DNA from: an uncultured Rhodospirillales bacterium
Lineage (GTDB): Bacteria; Pseudomonadota; Alphaproteobacteria; ATCC43930; CGMCC-115725
Assembly (NCBI GenBank): GCA_903828515.1
Contig: CAIKMD010000007.1
Span: forward strand, 1-64,000
Reading direction: 5' to 3'
DNA: 64,000 nucleotides
Numbering within the stretch: position 1 is the stretch's first letter; every line of letters starts with the position of its first letter. Both the position numbers and the translations under genes were made by a program. A model generated the notes under the pieces. The model saw only the letters and a list, made by a program, of their open reading frames with translations. It searched no databases and was not told the origin of the DNA. Shown piece after piece: positions 42,491-51,430 of this stretch.

Positions 42491-44833
42491 ATGGCCGATC
42501 TCGCCGCGCGCGATGGACAGACCGGTTTGGGCGCGCCCCTGCCGCGTCTCGAAGATGCGCGGTTGCTGACCGGTCAAGGCCGCTACGTCGACGATCTGAT
42601 CCTGCGCGACATGGCTTATGCCTATGTCGTGCGTTCGCCGCACGCCCATGCGCGCATCGCCGGGATCGACAAGACCGCCGCGCTCGCCGCACCCGGCGTG
42701 CTCGCGGTGCTGACCGGCGACGACGTTGTCCGCGAAAATCTCAATCCTTTGCGCTGCGGCTCGTTTCCGAAACTGGCGCCGGGCGCCGCGTCCTATTGCG
42801 CGACGCAGTCGATTCTCGTTGCGGACAAGGCGCGCCATGTCGGCGACCGCGTGGCGCTGGTCGTGGCCGAAACCCTGGCCCAGGCGAAAGACGCCGGCGA
42901 GCTGCTCGATATTCGCTATGAGCCTTTGCCGGCCGTGACCTTGATCGACGCGCTCGCGCCGGGCGCCGCGAAGGTCTGGGACGCGGCGTCCGGCAATCTC
43001 GGTTTCGAACTCGAACACGGTGACCGCGCCGAAGTCGCGCACCAGTTCGCCGCTGCCGCGCATGTGACGAAGATCGCGGTGCATTATCCCAGCGCCTCGG
43101 CCAATACGATGGAGCCGCGCGGTGTCATCGCGATGCGCGATCCGCTCGATGGCCGGGTGACGCTGTGCTCCAGCACCCAGAACCCCTTTCGCGTGCGTGA
43201 GAATGTCTGCGATGTGCTGGGGATTCCGCAAACCGGCCTGCGCGTCAAAGCGATGGATGTCGGCGGTTCGTTCGGCATGAAGGGCCAAACCTATCCCGAG
43301 GAAGTGCTCGTCGTCTGGGCTTCGACAAAGCTGAAGCGGCCGGTCAAATGGATCGCCGATCGCAGCGAGGCGCTGGCCACCGACATGCACGGACGGCACC
43401 AGATCACGCAAGCCGAACTGGCGCTCGATCGTGACGGTCATATCCTGGCGTTCCGCACGACCGTCGCCATCGATCTCGGCGCCTATCTCAGCTATTCGGC
43501 GGGCGTGCCGCCGCACAATGCCAGCATCTCCTATCCGGGGACCTATAACGTCCCGCTGATCCATTCGCTGGTGCGGGCGACCTACACCAACACCAGTCCG
43601 AAGGGGCCTTATCGCGGCACGGCCAAGCCCGAAGCGAGTTTCGTCCTCGAACGCCTGGTCGAGAAGGCGGCGCGCGAAATGAAGATCGATCCGGTCGATC
43701 TGCGCCGGCGCAATCTCATCCGGCGTATCGATATGCCGTATACGGCGTTGGGCGGTTACGTCTACGACAGCGGTGATTTCGAGCGGTTGCTCGACAAGGC
43801 GCTGGTGCTGGCCGATTGGGACAATTTCGCTGCGCGCCGGGCCGAGAGCGAGCGGCGCGGCTTCAAGCGCGGCATCGGCGTCTCGATGCATTGTCAGCGC
43901 GCCGGCGCCGGTTCCGAACGGATGGAAATCCGCATCGATCAGAACGGCGCGGTCAGTCTTTATGTCGGCACGTTCTCGACCGGTCAGGGTCATGAGACGA
44001 TGTTCGCGCAGATGGTGTCCGACTGGCTCGGCGTGAAGGTGACCGACATTCGTCTCTTTCAGGGCGATACCGACCGCGTGCTCTACGGCCGCGGCAGTTC
44101 CGCGCAACGCAGCATGAGCACCGGCGGCTCGGCCCTGCGGGTTGCCGCCGACGATGTGATCGCCAAGGGCAAGCGGCTGTCGGCCTGGATGCTGGAGGTG
44201 TCCGAGGCCGATATCGTGTTCGAGCGTGGACTCTTTCGCATTATCGGCACCGACCGGGCGGTGAGCCTGGCCGAGGTGGCGAAGAAATCCTATCTCGGCG
44301 GCGTACCGAAAGAATTCGGCCTTGGGCTCGATGGCGTCGGCACGGATCCCGGTCTCTTCACCTATCCGAATGGCTGCATGATCGTCGAGGTCGAAGTCGA
44401 CGCCGACTCAGGCGTGATCAAGGTGAAACGGCTCTCGGCGATCGACGATGTCGGCGTGGTGGTCAATCCGCTGACCCTCGAGGGCCAGTTGCACGGCTCG
44501 ATCGCGCAGGGCCTCGGCGAGACCCTGATGGAATCGATGGTCTATGACCGCGTGAGCGGGCAATTGATCTCGGGCAGTTTCATGGATTACGCGATGCCGC
44601 GCGCCGATGTCATGCCCGAGATCGAATCCGAGGTCGCGCTGGTGCCGAGCAACACCAATCTTCTCGGCACCAAAGGCGGCAGCGAGGCGGGCAATGTCGC
44701 GACACCGGCCGCGATCATCAATGCGGTGCTCGACGCGCTCGCGCCTTTGGGCGTGACCGATTTGCCGATGCCGGCGACGTCCGAAAGCGTCTGGCGCGCC
44801 ATTCACGCGGCGGGGTTGCGACAAACCGGCTGA
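42491..44833 (+). CDS. xanthine dehydrogenase family protein, molybdopterin-binding subunit
   Basis: 780 residues, the large subunit of a molybdenum hydroxylase (CoxL/XdhB kind). Motifs: LPRLEDARLLTGQGRYVDDL at the N-terminus, GSFGMKGQTYPEE, SPKGPYRGTAKPEASFVLER, STGQGHETMF and GTKGGSEAGNVATPAAIINA, with the catalytic Glu at the E of SEAGN. The active-site loop lacks the AYRCSFR of true CO dehydrogenases, so it is a form II-like hydroxylase of N-heterocycles or aldehydes. The small [2Fe-2S] and FAD subunits are not next to it, which is unusual. Assembly factors are also absent. ATG 42491, two bases after the aldolase stop. Confidence 0.91.
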   Translation: MADLAARDGQTGLGAPLPRLEDARLLTGQGRYVDDLILRDMAYAYVVRSPHAHARIAGIDKTAALAAPGVLAVLTGDDVVRENLNPLRCGSFPKLAPGAASYCATQSILVADKARHVGDRVALVVAETLAQAKDAGELLDIRYEPLPAVTLIDALAPGAAKVWDAASGNLGFELEHGDRAEVAHQFAAAAHVTKIAVHYPSASANTMEPRGVIAMRDPLDGRVTLCSSTQNPFRVRENVCDVLGIPQTGLRVKAMDVGGSFGMKGQTYPEEVLVVWASTKLKRPVKWIADRSEALATDMHGRHQITQAELALDRDGHILAFRTTVAIDLGAYLSYSAGVPPHNASISYPGTYNVPLIHSLVRATYTNTSPKGPYRGTAKPEASFVLERLVEKAAREMKIDPVDLRRRNLIRRIDMPYTALGGYVYDSGDFERLLDKALVLADWDNFAARRAESERRGFKRGIGVSMHCQRAGAGSERMEIRIDQNGAVSLYVGTFSTGQGHETMFAQMVSDWLGVKVTDIRLFQGDTDRVLYGRGSSAQRSMSTGGSALRVAADDVIAKGKRLSAWMLEVSEADIVFERGLFRIIGTDRAVSLAEVAKKSYLGGVPKEFGLGLDGVGTDPGLFTYPNGCMIVEVEVDADSGVIKVKRLSAIDDVGVVVNPLTLEGQLHGSIAQGLGETLMESMVYDRVSGQLISGSFMDYAMPRADVMPEIESEVALVPSNTNLLGTKGGSEAGNVATPAAIINAVLDALAPLGVTDLPMPATSESVWRAIHAAGLRQTG

Positions 44834-44892
44834 AGCGGCCGCGCGAATTTATTGTTAGTCTCGACCCGGCGACCGATCTCAAGGAGGATGCG

Positions 44893-46176
44893 ATGCTTTC
44901 CGCGGCGGAGAACGAGCTTCTGACGCGAACCGATCAGGATACGCTGGCCGGACAATATTTCCGCCGCTTCTGGATGCCGGCTTTGTTGTCGGAGGAAATC
45001 CCCAGCCCCGATTGCCCGCCGGTTCGTGTTCGCCTGATGGGTGAGAACCTGATCGCGACGCGCGATTCGAGCGGCCGCATCGGCCTGATGGGCGCCTATT
45101 GCATGCATCGCCAGATGGATCTGTTCTTCGGCCGCAACGAGGAGAACGGGCTGCGCTGCGTCTATCACGGCTGGAAATTCGATGTCGAGGGCAATTGCGT
45201 CGACATGCCGACCGAGACCGAGGCGAGCAATTACAAGCATCGGATCAAGCTCACCGCCTATCCGGCCCGAGAATTCGCCGGCATCGTCTGGGCCTATATG
45301 GGCCCGAAGGATCTGCCGGTCGAATTCCCCGATTTCGAATTCAATAACCTGCCGAAAGAGAACGTCTATATCCGCAAGAGCATGCTCGAATGCAATTACC
45401 TTCAGGCGATGGAGGGGAATCTCGATTCGAGCCATGTCGGCATCCTGCATCGCTTCCTCGCGACCGGCGGGCTCACGCCGACGGTCGGCGGAGTCACCGA
45501 TATCGGCGAGGCGCAGACGGTGCGCGACGTGGTGCCGAGCTTCGAGATCAAGGATACCGCGGGCGGCTTCATGATCGGCGCCAAGCGCGCGCGCGGCGAC
45601 GGCAAGGCCTATTGGCGCATTACCCAATGGCTGCTGCCGGTTCATACGATGATCCCGAGCGAACCGGGCGAAACGTTGTTGTGGGATGCGTGGGTTCCGA
45701 TCGACGACACCCATACCTGGGTCTATCGCGTGCAATACAATCCGTGGCGACCGATCTCCGCCAAGGAAATCTTCGAATTCAACAATGTCGGCCTGATGCC
45801 GATCAACGTCGAGAACATCCCCGGCACCTATCTGCCGGTGCGCAACCGGAGCAATAATTACCAGATCGATCGCGAATTGCAGCGGACCTATAATTTCACC
45901 GGCATCAAGGGCAACAATGCCCAGGACGCGGCGGCGATCGAGAATCAGGGGCCGACGCCGATCGCCGATCGAGCCAAGGAGAATCTGGGTTCGCGCGACC
46001 TCGCCATCATGCAGGCGCGCAAGCGATTGCTTCAGGCCTTGAAGGAATTCAAGGACGGAGTCGAACCGTTACCCGCGTTGAAGGGTGATCTTTACAAGAT
46101 GCGGCCGATCGCGGTGTTTCTCGACGATAACGGAACGCCGTTTTACGACGGCGCGAAGGAACACATTTTCGTCTGA
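44893..46176 (+). CDS. Rieske non-haem iron oxygenase, phthalate dioxygenase-like, copy 2
   Basis: 427 residues with the same cofactor ligands as the copy at 40413-41699 (Cys70/His72, Cys89/His92, NLDSSHVGILH) and the same C-terminal blocks (NIPGTYLPVRNRSNNYQIDR, GTPFYDGAKEHIFV). The N-terminal variable region and the substrate-side loop around LATGGLTPTVGGVTDIGEAQ differ, so the substrate may differ. AAGGAGG lies just before the ATG. It ends the rightward gene cluster; a hairpin repeat follows. Confidence 0.92.
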   Translation: MLSAAENELLTRTDQDTLAGQYFRRFWMPALLSEEIPSPDCPPVRVRLMGENLIATRDSSGRIGLMGAYCMHRQMDLFFGRNEENGLRCVYHGWKFDVEGNCVDMPTETEASNYKHRIKLTAYPAREFAGIVWAYMGPKDLPVEFPDFEFNNLPKENVYIRKSMLECNYLQAMEGNLDSSHVGILHRFLATGGLTPTVGGVTDIGEAQTVRDVVPSFEIKDTAGGFMIGAKRARGDGKAYWRITQWLLPVHTMIPSEPGETLLWDAWVPIDDTHTWVYRVQYNPWRPISAKEIFEFNNVGLMPINVENIPGTYLPVRNRSNNYQIDRELQRTYNFTGIKGNNAQDAAAIENQGPTPIADRAKENLGSRDLAIMQARKRLLQALKEFKDGVEPLPALKGDLYKMRPIAVFLDDNGTPFYDGAKEHIFV

Positions 46177-46204
46177 TGCGGTCAGGATGGTTTCTCAAGC
46201 TGAA

Positions 46205-46338
46205 CCACACCTCACCCTCCCATCGCTTCGCGACGGGCCCCTCCCTCTCCCCGCAAGCGCGGAGAGGGGCTGATCGCATCAACCCTCTCCGCCCATTGGG
46301 GGGAGAGGGTGCGAGCGTGAGCGAGCGGGTGAGGTGGG
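46205..46338. repeat. intergenic palindromic repeat element
   Basis: A dyad of about 130 bases. Outer arms CACCTCACCC (46208-46217) and GGGTGAGGTG (about 46327-46336) enclose inner hairpins built from CCCTCTCCCC/GGGGAGAGGG-like arms. This composition is common in intergenic repeats of Proteobacteria. It may also end transcription of the Rieske gene and the convergent SBP gene. No ORF of note. Confidence 0.6.
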
Positions 46339-46372
46339 TGCGCGCCAACCTCAAACGATCAAGCTCTAAAAC

Positions 46373-47323
46373 TCAGCGGACGAATTTGTCCGTATAGAGC
46401 GTGTCGATCGAGGTGACGTCAGTTGCCTTCATCAGATCATAGTTGACCATGAAGTCGACCACGTTCTGGATGCCTTGTTTCTCGAACTTGCCGTCCTTGC
46501 TGAGGTCGAGGATTTTATAGATCGCCTCGGCGGCCTCGTCGGAATAGTGGTGGATCTCTTTCATCTTGGCGATCGCGAAGGGCTTGCCGGCCGGGCTCAT
46601 CAGGAAGCGGTTGGCTTCGAGGATCGAGGCGACGACGCGCTTGACCGTATCGGGCTTCTTCTCGATGAAATCCTTGCCGGCGACGATCGTATAGGAGAGC
46701 CAGGGATTGCCCTCGTATTTGTCGACCGTGAGCAGCGTCTTCACCTTGCCCTGAATCTGCAGATCGACCATCTGATGCGGGCTGAGGACGACGCCGTCGA
46801 TGCCGCCGGTGGTCAGCAGCGCCACGCTCGATTCGACGCCGCCGGTCGAAATGAACTGGATGTCGCTGATGCCCAGACCCTTGGCGACCAATCGTCCGTA
46901 AGCGTGTTCCGCGCCGCCGAGCCGCGACACGCCGATCTTCGCGCCTTTCAAATCGGCCGGGGCATTAAAGCGGCTCTTGGTGCCGACCCAGACCGCGAAG
47001 CCGTCTTCCGATTGCAGATTGGCGATGATGACCGAGGGCACGCCCTTGGCGATGGCGGGAATGTCAGTGGCGCCGGTCGACGAGCCGATCTGAATGGCGC
47101 CCGAGGCGATGTCGCGCTGCAGGTCAGGGCCGCTCTGGGTCGGGACCCATTCCGCCTCGATGCCGTTCTTCTTGAAGAATCCCTGTTCCTGCGCCGCCAG
47201 CACCGGGAGGTAGTACACCGCCGACAATTTGATCGCGGTGCCGTAGACGACTTTTTCCTGCGCGGCGAGGTTGGAGGCGGATAGCGCCAGAAGGAACAAT
47301 CCAAAAAGAAAAGACATTCTCAT
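46373..47323 (-). CDS. ABC transporter solute-binding protein (SsuA/TauA/NMT1-like)
   Basis: 316 residues, signal peptide ending NLAA. Type 2 periplasmic-binding fold: AAQEQGFFKKNGIEAEWVPT, GAIQIGSSTGATDIPAIAKG and ADLKGAKIGVSRLGGAEHAY. ATG 47323 is chosen over the ATG at 47317 because of the slightly better upstream GGGAG; the upstream frame start adds nothing conserved. The last gene of the leftward operon ATPase-permease-permease-SBP, separated from the permease by about 47 bases. Ligand unknown, probably an aromatic or sulfonated compound related to the Rieske enzymes. Confidence 0.92.
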   Translation of the reverse strand: MRMSFLFGLFLLALSASNLAAQEKVVYGTAIKLSAVYYLPVLAAQEQGFFKKNGIEAEWVPTQSGPDLQRDIASGAIQIGSSTGATDIPAIAKGVPSVIIANLQSEDGFAVWVGTKSRFNAPADLKGAKIGVSRLGGAEHAYGRLVAKGLGISDIQFISTGGVESSVALLTTGGIDGVVLSPHQMVDLQIQGKVKTLLTVDKYEGNPWLSYTIVAGKDFIEKKPDTVKRVVASILEANRFLMSPAGKPFAIAKMKEIHHYSDEAAEAIYKILDLSKDGKFEKQGIQNVVDFMVNYDLMKATDVTSIDTLYTDKFVR

Positions 47324-47369
47324 CGCCTGAGTGCTCCCGTTCGTTCGGTTGGAAGAAAAAATCTGCGTA

Positions 47370-48119
47370 TCAAGCGCGCCAGCGGCCAAAGTACCGCGCC
47401 ATGTACCAAAGCGCCATGTTGATGATGACGGTGATCGACGCGGTGACGATCACCGCCGCATAAAGGTCCGCCGTCTTGAAGGTGACGGCGTAGCCATGCA
47501 CCACGACGCCGAGCCCGTGCCGTGCCAATGCCAGTTCGACGATGAAGACGCCCATCATCGACGCGTTGCAGGCGTAATAGAAACCGGACGACAGGACCGG
47601 CAGCATCGACGGCAACGTTACCTTCCGGAAAATCTGCACCTTGCCGAAGCCCATCGCCTTCGCCAGCAGCAATTGATTCGGTTTGACCTCCGACGCGGCC
47701 GCCATGACGTTGAGGATCATCGGGAAGAACCCCGAGAGCGCGCCGAACACGATGATCGGCGGCTTGCCGATCCCGAACCACAGCAGGAACAGCGGCAGCA
47801 GGGTCACTTTCGGAATTGAGACGCCCAGGGCGAAGAGCGGCGTGAACACTTTATAGGCATAAGGCGACTGGTTGATCGCGAAGCCGATCAGGATCGCCGC
47901 GGCGACGCCGCTGGCGAAAGCGGCGGCGAATTCGGTGAGGGTCGCCGCGATGTCGGGGATCGCGGCGAGGGTCACCGGGACGATCTCGCGCATCGCCTCG
48001 ATCGGGCCGGCGAGAAACAGGGAATCGATCCACTCCCATCGCACCGCGAGTTCCCACACGATCAGGAACGCAACGATGGCGCCGGTCCGGATGACGAGCG
48101 GAAGATGCTTGTCCGTCAT
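47370..48119 (-). CDS. ABC transporter permease 2 (SsuC/TauC type)
   Basis: 249 residues, about six membrane segments, with the EAA loop region near LAKAMGFGKVQIFRKVTLPS. ATG at 48119 overlaps the TGA of permease 1 (ATGA), so the two permeases form a heterodimeric pore with the ATPase encoded upstream. All four components of one importer are present in this operon, the only complete ABC system in the window. Confidence 0.93.
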   Translation of the reverse strand: MTDKHLPLVIRTGAIVAFLIVWELAVRWEWIDSLFLAGPIEAMREIVPVTLAAIPDIAATLTEFAAAFASGVAAAILIGFAINQSPYAYKVFTPLFALGVSIPKVTLLPLFLLWFGIGKPPIIVFGALSGFFPMILNVMAAASEVKPNQLLLAKAMGFGKVQIFRKVTLPSMLPVLSSGFYYACNASMMGVFIVELALARHGLGVVVHGYAVTFKTADLYAAVIVTASITVIINMALWYMARYFGRWRA

Positions 48120-48880
48120 CGCACCCAGCGCCGTTCGAGAAGGCTGAACAGGGAATTGCCGGCGACGCCGATGCAGAGCGTGATGAGGATCAGCGCGTAG
48201 AGTTCGGGCGTGTGGTAATTGACCGCCGCCCAGTCGATCAGCGAGCCCAGTCCCGTATTCACCACCAGCAATTCGCCGGTGACGACGCCGATGACGGTAT
48301 AGCCGAAGCCGAGCCGCAATCCGGCGAGGATGGTCGGCGCGGCGGCGGGCAGCACGACCTTGATGAAAATCGCCAGGCGCCCGTAACCGACCGACCGCGC
48401 CAACGCGATGTAGTTGGGTTCAACCTGGCGCAACCCGGCGGTGGTGTTGAAGACGACGACGAAGATGCCGAGCAGCACGCCGAAAACGATATTGGGCAGC
48501 ACGCCGATGCCGAGGATCAGGATGATGACGGGGTAAAGGATGATCTTCGGAATCGCGTAGAGGACGAGAAGCACCGGCTCGAACGCGTCGCCGATCACTT
48601 TGGAACTCGCGAACGCTATTCCGACGAGCATGCCGAGCGCTGCCGTGATCGCGTAAGCCGCGACGACTTCGCCGATCGTGGTCAGCGCATTGGCATAGAA
48701 ATCGGGCACCTCGCCGCGCAGGAGGGCGATGTCGAAGATCTGCGCGAAAACCTTGCTCGGCGGCGCCAGCAGGATCGGACTGACATGGGACAGACGCGCG
48801 AACACTTCCCAAAGCACCAGGATGCCGCCGACAAAGATGAGACGGGCGATGGCGGGACGCGGCCGGCGCATCGTCATCAT
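48116..48880 (-). CDS. ABC transporter permease 1 (SsuC/TauC type)
   Basis: 254 residues, about six membrane segments, EAA loop near LARSVGYGRLAIFIKVVLPA. The start ATG 48880 overlaps the stop of the ATPase gene by four bases (ATGA), which fixes the start although ATGs follow at 48877 and 48871. A partner of permease 2; a dimer of unequal subunits is expected. Confidence 0.93.
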   Translation of the reverse strand: MMTMRRPRPAIARLIFVGGILVLWEVFARLSHVSPILLAPPSKVFAQIFDIALLRGEVPDFYANALTTIGEVVAAYAITAALGMLVGIAFASSKVIGDAFEPVLLVLYAIPKIILYPVIILILGIGVLPNIVFGVLLGIFVVVFNTTAGLRQVEPNYIALARSVGYGRLAIFIKVVLPAAAPTILAGLRLGFGYTVIGVVTGELLVVNTGLGSLIDWAAVNYHTPELYALILITLCIGVAGNSLFSLLERRWVR

Positions 48881-49698
48881 TCGTGCGGCAACGCGATTTC
48901 GTCTTGTTCGGCCTTCGCGCGCTTGATCGAGATCAGGGATTCGCCCTTCAGCTCGTTCCACAGCGTGTCGACCATCTGGCTGAATTCGGGTTTGCCGATG
49001 GTGCGCGGGCGCGGCAGGGGATTGACGATCTCGGCCTTGATCCGGCCGGGCCGTGCCGAGAACACGGCGATGCGCTCGCCGAGATAGACCGCCTCGGTCA
49101 GGCTATGCGTGACGAAGACGATGGTGCGGCGGACCTGGCGCCAGATCTCGATCAGCTCGTCGCCGAGGATGATGCGCGACTGTTCGTCGAGCGCGCCGAA
49201 CGGCTCGTCCATCAGGATGATGTCGGTCTCGAGCGCCAGCGAACGGCAAATCGCGACGCGCTGCGCCATGCCGCCCGAGAGCTGGCGCGGATAGTAATGC
49301 GCGAAATCCTCGAGCCCGACCATGCGGAGATATTTGAACGCGCGATCCTTGCGCTCGGCCTTGTCGATGCCCTGGGCCTCAAGCCCGAATTCGACGTTCT
49401 TCAGGACCGTCCGCCAGGGATAGAGGACCGGGTCCTGAAACATATAGGCCATCAGTTTCGGATTGGGTCCGGTTACCAACTGGCCGCCGACGCGAACCTC
49501 GCCGACGCCGGAATCGTAGGGCGTCAATCCGGCGATGATGTTGAGGAGGGTCGATTTGCCGCAGCCGCTGGGCCCGAGCAAAATCAGGAAGTCGTTTTCC
49601 TTGGCCGAGAGGCTGATGGTATCGAGAGTGCGGACTTTCCGGCCGCTGGCAACATCGTCATGCGTCTTGCTGACGTTCGTCACCTCGATAATGGCCAT
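48877..49698 (-). CDS. ABC transporter ATP-binding protein (SsuB/TauB type)
   Basis: 273 residues. Walker A LLGPSGCGKSTLLN, Q-loop near MFQDPVLYPWRTV, signature LSGGMAQRVA, Walker B IILMDEPFGALDE and H-loop FVTHSLTEAV are all present, so the subunit should be active. GTG 49713 is an alternative start five residues longer. It heads the four-gene importer operon, 107 bases after the Rieske gene at 49805. Confidence 0.95.
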   Translation of the reverse strand: MAIIEVTNVSKTHDDVASGRKVRTLDTISLSAKENDFLILLGPSGCGKSTLLNIIAGLTPYDSGVGEVRVGGQLVTGPNPKLMAYMFQDPVLYPWRTVLKNVEFGLEAQGIDKAERKDRAFKYLRMVGLEDFAHYYPRQLSGGMAQRVAICRSLALETDIILMDEPFGALDEQSRIILGDELIEIWRQVRRTIVFVTHSLTEAVYLGERIAVFSARPGRIKAEIVNPLPRPRTIGKPEFSQMVDTLWNELKGESLISIKRAKAEQDEIALPHE

Positions 49699-49804
49699 CC
49701 CCGACTTCACCACTCATCTTGCTCGAATAAAATTAGCACAGATGATTTGGGCGACGTAGCAGATTCCCCCCACGCTTACGCGGCAACACACGAAAGAGGT
49801 GTAT

Positions 49805-51085
49805 TCAGCGCGTCAGTGGATCGCCGTGCATCGCGTTGAGCTGGATGTCGATCTCGACCGTGGGCCGGACGTCGACGAAGCTCGGGCTGGTCGCGGTGGC
49901 GGCCGCATCGCCGAGCGACGCGGTGGCGAGGCCCCAGGCGCGCGGAACGATTTTCGCATCGCGTGTCCAACGCTTCAGGGTCCCGCCGTTTTCGCGCGCG
50001 GTGACTTCGCGGTCCCACAGCCGGCGAATGGCGATGACGCCGGTATCGGCGCGGCCCGGCCGTTCGTGATCGCGGTCGGCGATGCGGCCTTGCCCGACCT
50101 GCGCGATGTCGTCCTGCAGGCGGACCAGATCGACGCGATTCTTGTCGACGTCGCGCAGCGAAACCCGGCCGCGCAGAATTTCGCGCGCGACGTGCTGATG
50201 CGCCGTGTCGATCAGCATCCGTCGCTCCTGGCGCCGCGCCTTGACCCGCTCGGCGGTCTCGCCGCTGACCGGAATGCGATGAAGGCCGAACTGCATGTGC
50301 TGGACGTCGTCGATCGGCACCCACCAGAACAGCGATTCCTGCCAGCCGATTTCGGGGTCGGTCGGCAGCGCCGTCATATAGAAGATGTTGGGCATGCCGA
50401 ATTGCTGCACCCGCAACTGTCCGTCGGCGCGCGCGAAGGTATAGACGACGCCCCAGTCGGATTCCTCGGCGCGCAACTGGGCGCCGCGGCCGATGCCGTT
50501 ATAGGAGGCTTCGTTGTCGCGATGGACGAAGCCGACATGGCTCATGTCGAGCGCGTTCTCGACGTTCTGGAAGTAATTGCACTCGCGCAAGTACGAATCG
50601 ATTTCGATCAGCCCGCCGAAACCGTCGAACTCGGGAAACCGCGGCAGTTCCGGTGCTGCGCCGCTGCCGAGGAAGACGAAGATCAGGCCGAGATATTCCT
50701 GGGTCGGATGCGAGGCGAGGGTGACCCGGTCGCAATAGCTCGAATCCTCAGCCGGCTGTTCGACGCACGCGCCGTCGGCGGCGAATTTCCAGCCGTGATA
50801 GAAGCACCGCAAGGCGTCGCCCTCGACCCAGCCCGATGACAATTGCGTGCCGCGATGCGGACAACGCGCATCGACCAGGCAGACCCGGCCGCTCTCGCCG
50901 CGATAAAGGGTGAAATCCTCGCTCATGATCCGGAGCGGCACCGGCTTGCCGATGGCAAGATCGGCCGAATGATAAACCGGCTGCCAGAACTGCCGGAGAT
51001 ACTGGCCCGCCGCCGTGCCCGGTCCGGTGCGCGCGTAATCCACCATCTTGGTGGACCGCTGATTGGCGGTGGCGCTCATCGACAT
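49805..51085 (-). CDS. Rieske non-haem iron oxygenase, divergent type
   Basis: 426 residues. Rieske ligands CPHRG (Cys75, His77) and CFYHGW (Cys94, His97); mononuclear iron site NALDMSHVGFVH. It is only distantly related to the copies at 40413 and 44893 and belongs to a different branch. Three starts are possible (51094, 51085, 51079); 51085 has GGAG at a suitable distance. It is just upstream of, and probably co-transcribed with, the complete ABC importer, suggesting that the importer brings in its substrate. Confidence 0.9.
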   Translation of the reverse strand: MSMSATANQRSTKMVDYARTGPGTAAGQYLRQFWQPVYHSADLAIGKPVPLRIMSEDFTLYRGESGRVCLVDARCPHRGTQLSSGWVEGDALRCFYHGWKFAADGACVEQPAEDSSYCDRVTLASHPTQEYLGLIFVFLGSGAAPELPRFPEFDGFGGLIEIDSYLRECNYFQNVENALDMSHVGFVHRDNEASYNGIGRGAQLRAEESDWGVVYTFARADGQLRVQQFGMPNIFYMTALPTDPEIGWQESLFWWVPIDDVQHMQFGLHRIPVSGETAERVKARRQERRMLIDTAHQHVAREILRGRVSLRDVDKNRVDLVRLQDDIAQVGQGRIADRDHERPGRADTGVIAIRRLWDREVTARENGGTLKRWTRDAKIVPRAWGLATASLGDAAATATSPSFVDVRPTVEIDIQLNAMHGDPLTR

Positions 51086-51430
51086 GGCGGACATCTCCGG
51101 GCGGCGGCTGGCTTCCGTCGATCAGCATATAGAGTCTTCTGGTTCAGCCGCCAATCCTCGCGCGCGCCCGCACCGTTACGGTGCCGCCCTGGCCGGGGAC
51201 TGCCGGGGAACTGGCAAAGTCGTGGTTAATGTTGAGGTTCATTAAGATTAACAATCGGCCGATTTACAGTTAAATTAACTATCGTTACTGACAAAACTGT
51301 AAAAAATGAAGTGTTAACCAGTGATTTCAACGCGTTAAGCTTCTATTTGTTTGAAATTAACATCCCCTAAACATTAGCTTCCTGGCAACCCAAAGTCGCA
51401 CGCTGGGTTTACAGGAAAGACTTAACCGTC
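51086..51430. promoter_or_regulatory. 345-base divergent regulatory region with an AT-rich, TTAA-rich segment
   Basis: Sets apart the leftward Rieske operon from the giant repeat gene. The half nearest the giant gene is strikingly AT-rich in this GC-rich genome, with eight TTAA tetramers between 51226 and 51360 (starts at 51226, 51242, 51248, 51270, 51275, 51314, 51335, 51357). The spacing does not match CtrA boxes (TTAA-N7-TTAA). AT-rich binding by a xenogeneic silencer or a MucR-type protein is possible. Contains the leader hairpin listed next. Confidence 0.6.
51381..51419 (+). promoter_or_regulatory. leader hairpin overlapping the ribosome-binding site of the giant gene
   Basis: CCTG (51381-51384) pairs with CAGG (51412-51415) and AACCCA (51387-51392) with TGGGTT (51404-51409), separated by an eleven-base loop. 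The AGGAAAG ribosome site (51413-51419), eleven bases before ATG 51431, overlaps the 3' arm. Folding would hide part of it, so translation of the giant protein may be controlled by RNA structure or by a binding protein. Confidence 0.45.

Noticed and set aside
40302-44107. long antisense frames (796 and 630 codons) over the Rieske and molybdenum genes
   Set aside because: They are reverse readings of genes with clear catalytic motifs; composition and lack of motifs mark them as shadows.
42491-44833. aerobic carbon monoxide dehydrogenase
   Set aside because: The CoxL signature loop AYRCSFR is not found, and coxM/coxS are missing.
51220-51360. CtrA boxes in the TTAA-rich segment
   Set aside because: No pair has the TTAA-N7-TTAA spacing (starts 11 bases apart).
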